Source: Sphingomonas sp. GC_Shp_5
GTDB lineage: Bacteria > Pseudomonadota > Alphaproteobacteria > Sphingomonadales > Sphingomonadaceae
Direction of reading: 5' to 3'
Length of the DNA: 64,000 bases
NCBI RefSeq assembly: GCF_026540855.1
Contig: NZ_JALNUP010000016.1
Span: 24,474-88,473 of the forward strand
The notes under the pieces were generated by a model. It was given only the letters and a program-made list of their open reading frames with translations, ran no database searches and was not told the DNA's origin. Shown in pieces: positions 27,104-36,604 of the stretch. A program made the translations under genes and the position numbers. Position 1 is the first letter of the stretch; the number at the start of each line of letters is the position of its first letter.

Positions 27104-28960
27104 ATGCGCCTCCTTGCGACACTCTCTGCGATGCTGGTTCTCACCGCCTCGCCTGCGGTTCAGGCGCGCACGCCGAAGCGCCACCCGGCGCCCCACAATG
27201 TCATTCTTGTCGTGATCGATGGCCTGCGAGGCAAGATCGTCACCCCCCAAAGCGCACCGACGCTCGCGCAATTGCGGGACACCGGCACCTATTTTCCCAA
27301 CAGCCACTCGGTCTTCCCGACGTTCACCACCGCCAATGCGTCGGCGCTCGCAACCGGTCACCAGCTCGGCGACACCGGAGACTTCAGCAACACGATATGG
27401 ACCCGTGCGCCGATTGCGGCAGCCGCCGGCAGCGTGACGCCCTTCCTCGAGAACGACGCTGTTCTGGGCGAGGTCGATGAGCATTTCGGCGGCAATTACC
27501 TCAACGAGACCACCGTTCTCGAAGCGGCGCGGCATGCAGGGTACGGCACGGCCGCGATCGGCAAGCTCGGTCCCGCATTGATCCAGGATCATCGTGCACG
27601 CGACGGAGCCACCACACTCATCATCGACGATTCAACCGGGCGTCCTGGCGGGATTCCGCTGTCTGCTGACGTCGCCGCTCGCCTCACGCAGGCAGGGCTC
27701 GCGCTGCAAGCACCCGACCGCGGCAGTAACGGACGGTCCGGGGATGCCCGAACCCCCGGAACGACGAGTGCCAATCGCGCGCAGCAGGACTATTTCATCG
27801 ACGTCGCGACCCAAGTTGCTTTGCCGGCCTTCCGAAAGCAGCACCGGCCGTTCGCCATGGTGTTCTGGTCGCGCGATCCCGATGGCACGCAGCACAATCA
27901 GGGCGACAGCCTCAATCGGCTGACGCCGGGCATCAACGGTCCCACGACCTTCGCGGCGATCCGCAACGTCGACGACGATCTGGCGAAGCTGCGCGCGGCA
28001 CTCGATCGTCTGGGCCTTGCGGAGACGACCGATATCATCGTCACGTCGGATCACGGCTTCTCGACGATCTCCAAACAAAGCCGCACCAGCTCCGCAGCAC
28101 GCGGGCAGTATGCAGATGTTCCCGAAGGTTTCCTGCCGCCCGGCTTCCTCGCGCTCGACCTAGCGTCCGCCTTGAACATGCCCGTCTTCGATCCGGAAGC
28201 GGGCAACACGCGGGTGGCGGACGGCAAGCATCCGAGTCGCGGCAACGCGCTGCTCGGCGCCGATGCGACGAGACCTGACATAGTGGTGGCGGCAAATGGC
28301 GGGTCTGACCTCCTCTATCTACCGACTCGCGATCCTGCCCTCGCGGCGCGGGTCGTTTCCGCACTGCTGGATCAGGACTATGTCAGCGGCATCTTCGTCG
28401 ATGACCGCTTGGGAGCGATCGCCGGAACACTGCCGCTTTCCGCGATCAATCTGAAGGGCGCGGCACTGCCGCCGGTGCCGTCGATCGTCGTCAACTTCCG
28501 ATCCGCCAGCATCGGTTGCGCGATTGCGACGAACTGCCAGATCGAGGTCTCCGATACGACCCTCCAGCAGGGTCAGGGCATGCACGGCAGCTTCGGCCGC
28601 GGTGACACGTTGAACTTTACCGCAGCGACCGGGCCGGATTTCAAGCGCGGCTTTGTCGATCCGGCACCGGTCAGCAATGTCGACGTGGGCCGCACCATGA
28701 TGGCGTTGCTCAACCTCACCCCCACCCCGCGCGGCCATCTCACCGGCCGGGTACTGCGTGAGGCGATGCCGGGAGGAACGGTCCCGCGCTACGAGGGTCG
28801 CGAAGAGCGCTCGCAGCCTGCTGCCAACGGCCTCGTGACCGTCCTGCAATATCAGCAGCTGGGCGGCATCCGCTATCTCGATGCCGGCGGCTTCCCCGAT
28901 CGGACGCTAGGTATCGGAACAGCTTCCTTCCCATCGGGTGAAAAGGCGATGCGGCGATGA
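27104..28960 (+). CDS. Exported alkaline-phosphatase-superfamily enzyme
   Basis: 618 residues from ATG 27104 with a signal peptide cleaved near VQA. VIDGLRGK, the nucleophile region FPTFTTANASALATGH and the metal motifs DPDGTQHNQGD and VTSDHGF are those of type I phosphodiesterase/nucleotide pyrophosphatases. It would act in the periplasm on phosphate esters. It is co-transcribed with fluoride genes; the substrate is not evident. Confidence 0.88.
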   Translation: MRLLATLSAMLVLTASPAVQARTPKRHPAPHNVILVVIDGLRGKIVTPQSAPTLAQLRDTGTYFPNSHSVFPTFTTANASALATGHQLGDTGDFSNTIWTRAPIAAAAGSVTPFLENDAVLGEVDEHFGGNYLNETTVLEAARHAGYGTAAIGKLGPALIQDHRARDGATTLIIDDSTGRPGGIPLSADVAARLTQAGLALQAPDRGSNGRSGDARTPGTTSANRAQQDYFIDVATQVALPAFRKQHRPFAMVFWSRDPDGTQHNQGDSLNRLTPGINGPTTFAAIRNVDDDLAKLRAALDRLGLAETTDIIVTSDHGFSTISKQSRTSSAARGQYADVPEGFLPPGFLALDLASALNMPVFDPEAGNTRVADGKHPSRGNALLGADATRPDIVVAANGGSDLLYLPTRDPALAARVVSALLDQDYVSGIFVDDRLGAIAGTLPLSAINLKGAALPPVPSIVVNFRSASIGCAIATNCQIEVSDTTLQQGQGMHGSFGRGDTLNFTAATGPDFKRGFVDPAPVSNVDVGRTMMALLNLTPTPRGHLTGRVLREAMPGGTVPRYEGREERSQPAANGLVTVLQYQQLGGIRYLDAGGFPDRTLGIGTASFPSGEKAMRR

Positions 28961-29535
28961 ACCGGCTCCCACAGATTTGGCTCGTCCGTCACGGTGAAAC
29001 CGCGTGGAGCGTTTTGCGGCAGCATACCGGACGAAGTGACATCCCGCTGACCGAGGCAGGCGAAGCCGCGGCGCAACGAATAGCCGAACGTCTGCCCGAT
29101 CTGGACTTTGCTGCCGTCTGGTCGAGCCCTTCGATACGGGCGCGCCGCACCGGGGAATTGGCCGGTTTCGCAAACCGCCTGGTGCCCGCCGACGATCTCG
29201 TGGAATGGGATTACGGCGCCTACGAGGGACGAACCACGAAGGAGATCCTCGCCGATCGTCCGGACTGGAAGCTGTTCCGCGATGGCTGCCCGCAAGGAGA
29301 GACCCCGGAGGCGGTCGCCGCCCGAGCCGATCGCGTTATCGCATCGCTGCGTGGGCGCAACGCCGATGTCCTGATCTTCTCGAGTGCTCATATTCTCCGT
29401 GTGCTGGCAGCGCGTTGGCTCGGCTTACCTGTCGGGGCCGCTGCCTATTTCCTGCTCGATACGGCCAGCATCAGCGTCCTCGGGTACGAGCATGATAGCG
29501 ACGAGCCGGTCGTTCGGTCGTGGAACCAGTCATGA
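28957..29535 (+). CDS. Histidine phosphatase family protein
   Basis: 192 residues, overlapping the preceding gene by 4 bp. LVRHGETAWS holds the catalytic RHG motif; the second catalytic His is in FSSAHILRVLAARW, and GDYGAYEG-like WDYGAYEGRTTKEI is also typical. It is a phosphoglycerate-mutase-like phosphatase of the CobC/GpmB type, distinct from the other copy at 30.5 kb. The substrate is unknown. Confidence 0.88.
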   Translation: MNRLPQIWLVRHGETAWSVLRQHTGRSDIPLTEAGEAAAQRIAERLPDLDFAAVWSSPSIRARRTGELAGFANRLVPADDLVEWDYGAYEGRTTKEILADRPDWKLFRDGCPQGETPEAVAARADRVIASLRGRNADVLIFSSAHILRVLAARWLGLPVGAAAYFLLDTASISVLGYEHDSDEPVVRSWNQS

Positions 29536-29695
29536 TGCGCACCGTGACGCGATACCTCGAATACCCAAAACAGGGTGCCTGGATGGGATGGGCGGGGAAG
29601 AGCCACCCTGCGCCGTCGCAAGGGTTCAAACGATCCGGTGCCCAGCAATCCGGAAACTTCACACACGCCTTCACCCCCGCCCGGGAGACGATGCC

Positions 29696-30511
29696 ATGAA
29701 ACTGCTTGCCGTGATTGTCGGTGCCGACAGCGCTGCCGCCTGCCTCGATGCGGCGGTTCTCGCCGCCAGATCTCTTGGCGAGCCATCGATCGAGGCGCTC
29801 AATGTCGTCGTCGATCCCGAGCAGATCGCGGTTGCGAGCGAGGAGATCGACTTTCAACGCCTACGCGTGCGCGACGAGGGGACAGCCCAAGAGCGTGCGG
29901 ATGCGGCGCGGGCCGCCTTCGTTGCCTGGACCGCAGGTGCCAGCGACGACACACCCGAGGTCGCCTGGCGCTCGATCGTCGGCACCGAAGAAGCGACGGT
30001 CAAACAGGAGGCCGCAAATGTCGATGCGCTGATCGTCATCGCGCGCGAGCAGACGATGGACGGCGGCGACGCCCTGCACGCCGCAATTTTTTCGACCGAC
30101 AAGCCCGTCCTCATCGTCCCGGCTGGGTGGAGAGCCGGCGCGCAAACCGGCTTCGAGCACATGGCCGTCGGGCTCAGCGACAGTGACACAGCGCGCCACG
30201 CCATTGAGGAGGCCGCCCCGTGGCTTCGTGTCGCCAGGCGTGTCACGGCAATCCGCATCGGCGAAGAAACCGATCCGGCGCTGGGCTTGGAAGCCTTGCT
30301 CGACGAAATCTGTGTTGGTCACGAATTGCATGTGGTCCCGCGCTCTAGCGACAATCTGGGTGCCCAGCTCGTCGCCGAGGCGAAGGCGATCGGCGCGGAG
30401 CTTCTCGTAACCGGCGCCTATCGGCACAACCAGATCATCGAGTGGTTCATGGGCGGCACAACGCGCCACATCCTCGCCGCTGCCGATATACCTCTGCTGA
30501 TGGCGCACTGA
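29696..30511 (+). CDS. Universal stress protein, tandem UspA domains
   Basis: 271 residues with two UspA-like halves. The second ends with ELLVTGAYRHNQIIEWFMGGTTRHILAAADIPLLMAH, the usual nucleotide-binding GxxG(9)GS/T-like loop in variant form. UspA genes are recurrent partners of fluoride riboswitches. A 160-bp gap without a gene precedes it. Confidence 0.88.
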   Translation: MKLLAVIVGADSAAACLDAAVLAARSLGEPSIEALNVVVDPEQIAVASEEIDFQRLRVRDEGTAQERADAARAAFVAWTAGASDDTPEVAWRSIVGTEEATVKQEAANVDALIVIAREQTMDGGDALHAAIFSTDKPVLIVPAGWRAGAQTGFEHMAVGLSDSDTARHAIEEAAPWLRVARRVTAIRIGEETDPALGLEALLDEICVGHELHVVPRSSDNLGAQLVAEAKAIGAELLVTGAYRHNQIIEWFMGGTTRHILAAADIPLLMAH

Positions 30512-30520
30512 GGGGTGACG

Positions 30521-31144
30521 ATGCTCCCGCACGCGCGTCTGGTCCTCGTCCGGCACGGCGAAAGCGAAGCCAACGCAGCCAACCGATTTACCGGTTCTGC
30601 GGATCCGGCTCTAACGCCTCTGGGGCACCGTCAGGCCGAGGCGATCGCACACCGCCTGATCGCGCAGGGCATTCGGCCGGCACGGATTTTCCGCTCTACC
30701 CTTCGGCGTTGCGCGGACACGACGGCTATCGTCACTGCCGTGATGGGCGCACCAGATGTCCCTATCACGGCAGACCGGTCGCTCAACGAGCGCGATTACG
30801 GTGCGCTCACCGGTCTCAACAAGACCGAGGCGTCGGATCGCTACGGTGAAGACCAAGTCCTTCAATGGCGACGCTCCTATGCGGCTGCACCGCCACACGG
30901 CGAGAGCCTGCGCGACACCGCCGCGCGCGTGCTCGCCTATTACGTTCGAACGATGCTGCCTGCCGTGATGAGTGGCGGCACGACACTCGTCGTCTCCCAC
31001 GGCAACGCGTTGCGGGCGCTGGTCATGGCGCTCGACGGCCTAGACGCCGCCCGGGTCGAGACCCTCGATATCCCGACCGGAGGCGCGATCCTCTACGATT
31101 TTAGTTCCACGACCGCGATCATCGATCGCGCCATCCTTCAGTGA
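30521..31144 (+). CDS. gpmA: 2,3-bisphosphoglycerate-dependent phosphoglycerate mutase
   Basis: About 207 residues from ATG 30521; GTG 30515 is an alternative. LVRHGESEANAANRFTGSADPALTPLG, ERDYGALTGLNK and PPHGESLRDTAARV follow the GpmA order, with the second catalytic His in VVSHGNALRAL. It interconverts 3- and 2-phosphoglycerate, and enolase follows directly, so the pair covers two successive glycolytic steps. Confidence 0.85.
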   Translation: MLPHARLVLVRHGESEANAANRFTGSADPALTPLGHRQAEAIAHRLIAQGIRPARIFRSTLRRCADTTAIVTAVMGAPDVPITADRSLNERDYGALTGLNKTEASDRYGEDQVLQWRRSYAAAPPHGESLRDTAARVLAYYVRTMLPAVMSGGTTLVVSHGNALRALVMALDGLDAARVETLDIPTGGAILYDFSSTTAIIDRAILQ

Positions 31145-31158
31145 CAAGGACTCCGACC

Positions 31159-32460
31159 ATGCCGGCCAGCAGCCACATCACCGGCCTCCGTGCCCTCGAG
31201 ATCCTCGACTCCCGAGGCTATCCGACTTTGTCCGTCACCGTGACCTTGGACAACGGCATCACAGCATCGGCATCGGTGCCGTCGGGTGCGTCGACAGGCG
31301 CACATGAGGCGGTCGAGCTCCGCGACAACAACCCCGATCGTTTCGCCGGAAAGGGTGTTCGGCAAGCCCTGCAGAACGTCGAAGGCGAGATCGGCAGCGC
31401 GATCATCGGAATGGATGTCTGCGCGCAGCCGGACATCGACCGGGTGATGATCGAACGCGATGCCACGCCGAACAAGGCGCGGCTTGGCGGCAATGCGATT
31501 CTGGGTGTTTCGATGGCGGTTGCGCGCGCCGCATCATCGGTGCTCGGGCGGCCGCTTTACGAGACGCTGGCCGGTACGACCGATCACCTCCTTCCGATGC
31601 CGTGCATGAACGTCCTGAATGGTGGCAAGCATGCCGATAGCAGCCTCGACTTTCAGGAATTCATGATCGTTCCGGTGGGAGCCTCCAGCTTCGCCGAAGC
31701 GATGCGCTATGGTGCGGAAACCTATGCCGCATTGCGCGACCTCCTCCATGGTCGCGGCCTCAAGACGGCAGTCGGCGACGAAGGCGGATTTGCCCCTAAC
31801 CTCAAAAGCAACGAGGCCGCCTGCGAGTTGATCGTCGATGCGATCGAAGCTGCGGGTTATCGACCGGGCACGGACATCGCCATCGCGCTCGATCCAGCGG
31901 CATCTTCTTTCTCGGATGGGGAGCGATACGATCTGGCGCGGTCGGGCACGGGCCTGCTCGACCGCGCAGATTTGCTCTTGCTCTATGGGCGCTGGATCGA
32001 CGCATATCCGATCGTATCGATCGAGGACGGGTTCGGTGAGGAAGACTGGCAAGGGTTCATCGACCAGACCGCAAGCCAGGGTAGCCGGATCCAGATCGTC
32101 GGCGACGATCTCCTGGTTACCAATCCCCGGATCATCCGGGAAGGCATCGCTCGAAAGGCTGCGAACGCAGCCCTCATCAAACCCAATCAGATCGGCACCG
32201 TCACGGAGACGATCGAGGCGGTCAGCATCTGCCACGCTGCGGGATGGAGAACGATGGTGTCGCACCGATCGGGTGAGACCACGGACGCCTTTATCGCCGA
32301 TCTCGCGGTTGCGGTCGGCGCCGGGCAAATCAAATCCGGCGCACCCTGCCGGGGTGAGCGGTTGGCGAAATACAACCGGTTGATCGAGATCGAAGCCGAG
32401 CTCGGCGCCAAAGCGCGCTTCACCAATCCCTTCGTGTCGCGACTGAAGCCCCGGGCGTGA
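31159..32460 (+). CDS. eno: Enolase
   Basis: 433 residues from ATG 31159 (AAGGA upstream). All enolase hallmarks are present: DSRGYPT, PSGASTGAHEAVELRD, NGGKHADSSLDFQEFMI, GDEGGFAPN, SIEDGFGEEDW, ALIKPNQIGT with the catalytic Lys, and VSHRSGETTD. It makes phosphoenolpyruvate. Enolase is a classic fluoride target, so a plasmid copy in this operon likely compensates for inhibition. Whether it is itself fluoride-resistant cannot be read here. Confidence 0.97.
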   Translation: MPASSHITGLRALEILDSRGYPTLSVTVTLDNGITASASVPSGASTGAHEAVELRDNNPDRFAGKGVRQALQNVEGEIGSAIIGMDVCAQPDIDRVMIERDATPNKARLGGNAILGVSMAVARAASSVLGRPLYETLAGTTDHLLPMPCMNVLNGGKHADSSLDFQEFMIVPVGASSFAEAMRYGAETYAALRDLLHGRGLKTAVGDEGGFAPNLKSNEAACELIVDAIEAAGYRPGTDIAIALDPAASSFSDGERYDLARSGTGLLDRADLLLLYGRWIDAYPIVSIEDGFGEEDWQGFIDQTASQGSRIQIVGDDLLVTNPRIIREGIARKAANAALIKPNQIGTVTETIEAVSICHAAGWRTMVSHRSGETTDAFIADLAVAVGAGQIKSGAPCRGERLAKYNRLIEIEAELGAKARFTNPFVSRLKPRA

Positions 32461-33272
32461 CGGATATACCCTCGCTGATCGCTCCGATCGTCCTCGGCAT
32501 CGTCGAGGGATTGACCGAGTTCATCCCGGTTTCCTCTACCGGCCATCTCATTTTGACCGAACGGCTGATCGGCTACGAAGGGCGGCAAGCCGGGATCATC
32601 GATGTCGTCATTCAGGTCGGTGCGATCCTTGCGATCTGCTGGTTGTACCGCGCGCGGCTCTGGTCGGTCGTCTCCGGCCTGTCGTCCGATGCCGATGCCC
32701 GCCGCTTCTCGAGAAACGTGCTGGTCGCCTTCCTCCCCTCGGTCGTGGTCGGCGGGTTGGCGCATGACTTCATCAAGCGCGTGCTGTTCTCGCCCTATGT
32801 GGTCGTGGTCAGCCTCGTCCTCGGCGGGATCGCGATCATCGCCATTGAACGATGGACGAAACGCCGGTCGGTCGAGACGGCCGACGTGGAGCATCTGTCG
32901 TCCGCGCGTGCGTTCCAGATTGGCCTATGTCAGCTCCTCTCGCTTGTTCCAGGCGTGTCGCGATCGGGCGCGACGATCATGGGCGGGGTCGCGCTGGGCA
33001 TCGACCGAAAAACCGCGACCGAGTTCTCCTTCTTTCTAGCCATCCCGACGATGTTCGGTGCCGCCACGCTCGATCTCTACAAGAATCGCGAGGTGATCTC
33101 GAGCGACGATGCGATGGCGATCGGCGTCGGCTTGCTCGTATCGTTTCTCGTCGCGATGGCTGTCGTGAAATGGTTGGTCCGCTATGTCGGCCGCCACGGT
33201 TTCGAGCCGTTCGGCTGGTATCGGATCGTCTTCGGCCTCGCAGTCGCAGGCTTGCTGGTATCGGCGCGATGA
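32457..33272 (+). CDS. uppP: Undecaprenyl-diphosphatase UppP/BacA
   Basis: 271 residues from GTG 32457, overlapping the enolase stop by 4 bp. EGLTEFIPVSSTGHL and PGVSRSGATIMGG are the two BacA active-site motifs, in a multi-helix membrane protein. It recycles the wall-lipid carrier by removing phosphate. Fluoride can inhibit phosphatases, so an extra copy may protect wall synthesis; that link is inference. Confidence 0.95.
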   Translation: MTDIPSLIAPIVLGIVEGLTEFIPVSSTGHLILTERLIGYEGRQAGIIDVVIQVGAILAICWLYRARLWSVVSGLSSDADARRFSRNVLVAFLPSVVVGGLAHDFIKRVLFSPYVVVVSLVLGGIAIIAIERWTKRRSVETADVEHLSSARAFQIGLCQLLSLVPGVSRSGATIMGGVALGIDRKTATEFSFFLAIPTMFGAATLDLYKNREVISSDDAMAIGVGLLVSFLVAMAVVKWLVRYVGRHGFEPFGWYRIVFGLAVAGLLVSAR

Positions 33273-33276
33273 GCCG

Positions 33277-33990
33277 ATGATCGCCTACCTTGCACTCTTG
33301 GCGGGTTCTTTCGTCGCAGCGGTCGTCTCGGGTTCTGCCGGTTTCGGGGGCGCGTTGCTGCTGTTACCGCTGCTCACCCACGTCGTGGGTGTGACCTCGG
33401 CCGTCCCGCTGCTGACCATCGCGCAACTCGTCGGCAATCTTTCACGGGTTGCCTTCGGATGGCGCGCGATCCGCTGGCGACCCGTCCTCCTGTTCCTGGC
33501 GCCGGCCTTGCCCGCAGCAGCACTCGGCGCGTGGTGGTTCACGGCGCTACCCAAAGGGCTGATGGTGCGGGGCTTGGGGGTAGCGATCCTGATCTTCGTC
33601 GTCTTGAAGCTCCGCGGGTTGACCTTCACGCCATCGCCGCGCCTCCTGTTGATCGGGGGCGCAGTCGTTGGTCTTTTGTCCGGACTCGTCGGAAGCGCCG
33701 GGCTCCTGGGGGCGGCGGTTTTCCTGTCGCTCAATCTTCCGCCGCTCGCTTATGTCGCGAGTGAGGCAACGACCGCAGTGGCCATGCACATGGTCAAATG
33801 GATCGTCTACGAAAGCGCCATCTCGCTCGACGCCGACTTCTGGCCGCTGGCCGCAGGTATGAGCGCGGCGATGATCGCTGGAACGTGGGTCGGCAAGCGT
33901 GTCATCGAGCGCCTTCCCGCGCACCGTTTCCAAATGTTGGTCGCCGCTCTGCTCGCGGTGACGGCAGTCCAGATGATAGTGACGGGGTGA
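33277..33990 (+). CDS. TauE/SafE-type membrane exporter
   Basis: 237 residues, about eight hydrophobic helices. SGSAGFGGALLLLPLL and the repeated GLVGSAGLLGAAVFLSLN motif are the twin TauE/SafE signatures. These proteins move organosulfonates or other small anions; here it may handle an anion released under fluoride stress. It starts 4 bp after uppP. Confidence 0.88.
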   Translation: MIAYLALLAGSFVAAVVSGSAGFGGALLLLPLLTHVVGVTSAVPLLTIAQLVGNLSRVAFGWRAIRWRPVLLFLAPALPAAALGAWWFTALPKGLMVRGLGVAILIFVVLKLRGLTFTPSPRLLLIGGAVVGLLSGLVGSAGLLGAAVFLSLNLPPLAYVASEATTAVAMHMVKWIVYESAISLDADFWPLAAGMSAAMIAGTWVGKRVIERLPAHRFQMLVAALLAVTAVQMIVTG

Positions 33991-33993
33991 ACG

Positions 33994-34380
33994 ATGCCGA
34001 TCTGGCTTGGCTTTTTGGTCGTGTTCCTCGGCTCCGGCGTCGGCGGCATGCTGCGCCACGGCGTCGGCATCGTGGCACTCCGTCTGATGGGGCCAACATT
34101 CCCTTGGGGGACCTTGGCCATCAACGTGGTCGGCTCGGCGCTGATGGGCATGATGATCGGCCTGTTTGCCGCCAAGAGCATCGAAAATGCGGAGTTGCGC
34201 CTGTTCGTGACGACTGGACTCATCGGGGGTTTCACGACCTGGTCGACCTTCTCGCTCGATGCCGTGACATTATGGGAGCGCGGCGAGATCGGCGCCGCGA
34301 TCGGCTATGTGTTGGCAAGTCTTGTTCTTTCGGTCGTCGTTCTGGCGATTGCTCTTGTTATCACCCGAAGATGGGGATGA
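33994..34380 (+). CDS. crcB: Fluoride channel CrcB/FluC
   Basis: 128 residues with four membrane helices. GSGVGGMLRHG, the pore segment GTLAINVVGSALMG (conserved Asn) and GGFTTWSTFSLDAV (Phe-box with a Trp in one place) are FluC signatures. It forms a dual-topology dimer for passive fluoride exit, complementing CLC-F. It starts 3 bp after the TauE gene. Confidence 0.95.
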   Translation: MPIWLGFLVVFLGSGVGGMLRHGVGIVALRLMGPTFPWGTLAINVVGSALMGMMIGLFAAKSIENAELRLFVTTGLIGGFTTWSTFSLDAVTLWERGEIGAAIGYVLASLVLSVVVLAIALVITRRWG

Positions 34381-34452
34381 TTCCGGAACGATCGGCGCGC
34401 GGGCCGCATTCGACTTAGAGTTTCCATCGACCTTAATCGGGACATCTTTTTC

Positions 34453-34719
34453 ATGCTCAAATATCTCGCTGCCGGCGCGCTGGCAGTCGCCATCGCTTCC
34501 CCCGCCCTCGCTGACGACGATCGGGTGACCCCGCGCCAGCGTGCCTCGACGCTTGCCGCCTTGAAGCGGATCGGCTGCACTGCGCCACGCTCGATCGAGC
34601 GCGACGATGGTGGCTTCGAGGTCGACGACGCACGCTGCCGTAGCGGCCGCTATGACATCAAGCTGAACCGCAACTTCAAGGTCGTTTCCCGCGAAAAGCA
34701 GGACCGCGACGACGACTGA
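34453..34719 (+). CDS. Small exported protein
   Basis: 88 residues with a signal peptide cleaved after PALA and a small periplasmic domain with GFEVDDARC and a C-terminal acidic DRDDD tail. The arrangement (RQRASTLAALKRIGC, then FEVDDARCRSGRYDIKL) resembles small PepSY-like inhibitors. It ends the fluoride operon or is an independent unit 72 bp after crcB. Confidence 0.7.
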   Translation: MLKYLAAGALAVAIASPALADDDRVTPRQRASTLAALKRIGCTAPRSIERDDGGFEVDDARCRSGRYDIKLNRNFKVVSREKQDRDDD

Positions 34720-34788
34720 TCCGACGCCTGCGCGTCTCCTCGCATCGAATAGCGAGCCTTTGGCGTTGATGCTTCAGAGGAGACGCAT

Positions 34789-34941
34789 ATGGCCGAGACC
34801 GACAAGGATGAGCCGACCACGCAGGAAACCGCGGAGATGGTCGAAGTTGGCGAAATGGTCGCCTCGGAGAAGCGTAAAGACGACCGATCGTCTCCAGAAG
34901 CGCCGGAGCCAGGGGACAAGACCGAACGTCGCGAGGATTGA
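34789..34941 (+). CDS. Very small acidic protein (50 aa)
   Basis: A 50-codon frame from ATG 34789 preceded by AGAGGAG, reading MAETDKDEP... and ending ...DKTERRED. It is highly charged, with no hydrophobic segment. The ribosome site and clean start support expression; no family is recognised. Confidence 0.4.
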   Translation: MAETDKDEPTTQETAEMVEVGEMVASEKRKDDRSSPEAPEPGDKTERRED

Positions 34942-35362
34942 TCCCGTAGTCGGTTTCGGCGGTCGACAGCTAACAGCCAGCAGGCCATTGGCAGGTATTG
35001 CACAGTAGCCGCTCCGATTATCCCGTCGCGTCGGGGCGAGGTCAAACACCGCGAGGGGGTGTCGTGGTCGCGATATTCGACAAGTCCGTCGTCAGGTCGA
35101 TCCCTACCCGCACAGAGGTGTCCGATAGCTGCCCGGTGGCAATGGCTCCTCGCCAGTCGGCTTGATGCTGGTGCCGAGTGACCTCAGGAACGATGGTGTT
35201 CAAGACCGATTACCGGACGCACTCGGTTGCAAGGATAGGCGACCGCCGATCGTTTTGGCCTCGTCGAATGACGGGTTCCGTCCGAAGCTGCCATTCGCAA
35301 CTCGCTTCACGAACGGCTTGAGTTGGTCGGAAGCTGCCGGCCAGTTTGCGCCGGTGCCCGGT
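34942..35362. other. Gene-poor gap between fluoride and mobilization regions
   Basis: About 420 bp in which I see no convincing gene, terminator or repeat. Open frames here lack start signals and overlap the antisense end of the coiled-coil gene. It separates rightward fluoride genes from leftward mobilization genes, so it should contain convergent transcription ends. Confidence 0.4.
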
Positions 35363-36604
35363 TCAACGATCTCTCTCGGCCTCGAGGGCAATAGTGGGCC
35401 GAGCGACACGAGGAAAGCGAGCGTCGGCGAGGGTTGGTCGGTTCCCTGTTTCGATCAGGGTGGCCAGCTCCCCATGAAGCGCGGCTAGTTCGGGTGTGGT
35501 CTGACCCTCGGGGAGAGTTCCAGCCTGGCGCGTTGCAAGGACGAACAGATCGACCGCGCCCGCCAGCTCAGGGTCGGCGTAGAGCGCAGTGCTTTCGCCG
35601 GCCCGCCATATCTTAGCGAGTTCTTGCGATCGCATCATGCACGCCGCGGCCGATCGGTCGACCGGCCTTGTCGTCGTCGGGGGCTTCGGCGCGGCCGCTC
35701 CCCTGCCCTCGATCGCGGCGCGGGTGATTGCCGCCATGCGGTAGCGCAGCACGCGCGTCTCGGGCGTGTCAGTCGCCGAGGGCGTATATTGCTCCTTCAA
35801 GATCGCCGTCAGTTCGGCCGTGCCCTCGGCCGGCACCGTGGCTTGCCAATCCGTCAGGGCGCGTTCTTCGGAAGCAAGGTTCGCCGGCTGGGCGATGATG
35901 AAGCGTTCCAGCAGCGGGTCATCCTCAACGTCGACAGGCAGCGGGCCGCCATGCCCGCTCGCAGCGGCATATCCGAAGGCTGCTATGGTGCTGACCTTCT
36001 CGAATCCGGCTCGGGTTAGCTCGCGATCTTCGTCCTGGTTGGCGAGGATCTGTGCGACTGCAGGCGCAAGCTGGGGCACCTCGCCGCGACCGCCCTCTCC
36101 ATTGGCGACCGTCAGCTCGAAAAGCTTTTCGACGCTGGGCGCGATCGGCCGAAGCGCGTCTTTGATCGCCGCGCCATCAGCACTGACGTTTGTCCCGATG
36201 GCATCGACCATCGGCACGAGCTGATTGAAACCTTCGACCGCGACCGAGCGGCCTGCCTTCGCGTCCTCCGCGATCGCCTCCAACACCGGCACGACGGTCG
36301 CAATCTCTTCCCGGGCCTGTTGCTGACTGTCGGACAGTGCGCCCAAGACCTTCACGACGCTCTCATAACCGGCATCGGTGCGTTCCTGATTGTCGATCAC
36401 TCGGCCGAGGATAGCCTCCAAGACCGGCAGAATGTCTGTCACCGCAGCTTGCCCGGCGTCGATCGTATCGAGCCGCTCGAGGATCGCTCGGTGCGAATCC
36501 TCGATACGAGAGCTGCTTTGCGTCAGTTCCGCGATTTGTCCTTGGAGCAGGGAAATCCCGTCGAGCAACGCCGCAAGAGCTACTGTGCTTCCTTCGCTAC
36601 TCAT
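35363..36604 (-). CDS. Coiled-coil protein of the mobilization operon
   Basis: 413 residues, ATG overlapping the relaxase stop by 4 bp. The N-terminal 200 residues are helical and repetitive, with recurring ILPVLEAI, VVPVLEAI and LVPMVDAI units spaced about 40-50 residues apart, suggesting stacked coiled-coil modules. The C-terminal part is a charged, compact domain. I recognise no family. Co-translation with the relaxase suggests a role in DNA processing. Confidence 0.75.
   Translation of the reverse strand: MSSEGSTVALAALLDGISLLQGQIAELTQSSSRIEDSHRAILERLDTIDAGQAAVTDILPVLEAILGRVIDNQERTDAGYESVVKVLGALSDSQQQAREEIATVVPVLEAIAEDAKAGRSVAVEGFNQLVPMVDAIGTNVSADGAAIKDALRPIAPSVEKLFELTVANGEGGRGEVPQLAPAVAQILANQDEDRELTRAGFEKVSTIAAFGYAAASGHGGPLPVDVEDDPLLERFIIAQPANLASEERALTDWQATVPAEGTAELTAILKEQYTPSATDTPETRVLRYRMAAITRAAIEGRGAAAPKPPTTTRPVDRSAAACMMRSQELAKIWRAGESTALYADPELAGAVDLFVLATRQAGTLPEGQTTPELAALHGELATLIETGNRPTLADARFPRVARPTIALEAERDR

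Noticed and set aside
27101..28849. Long minus-strand frames opposite the alkaline-phosphatase-like and neighbouring genes
   Set aside because: They mirror the third-codon GC bias of the plus-strand genes and show His/Arg-rich translations without motifs.
35162..35488. Plus-strand frame of 108 codons in the gap after the fluoride operon
   Set aside because: No ribosome site, and its second half is antisense to a better supported gene.
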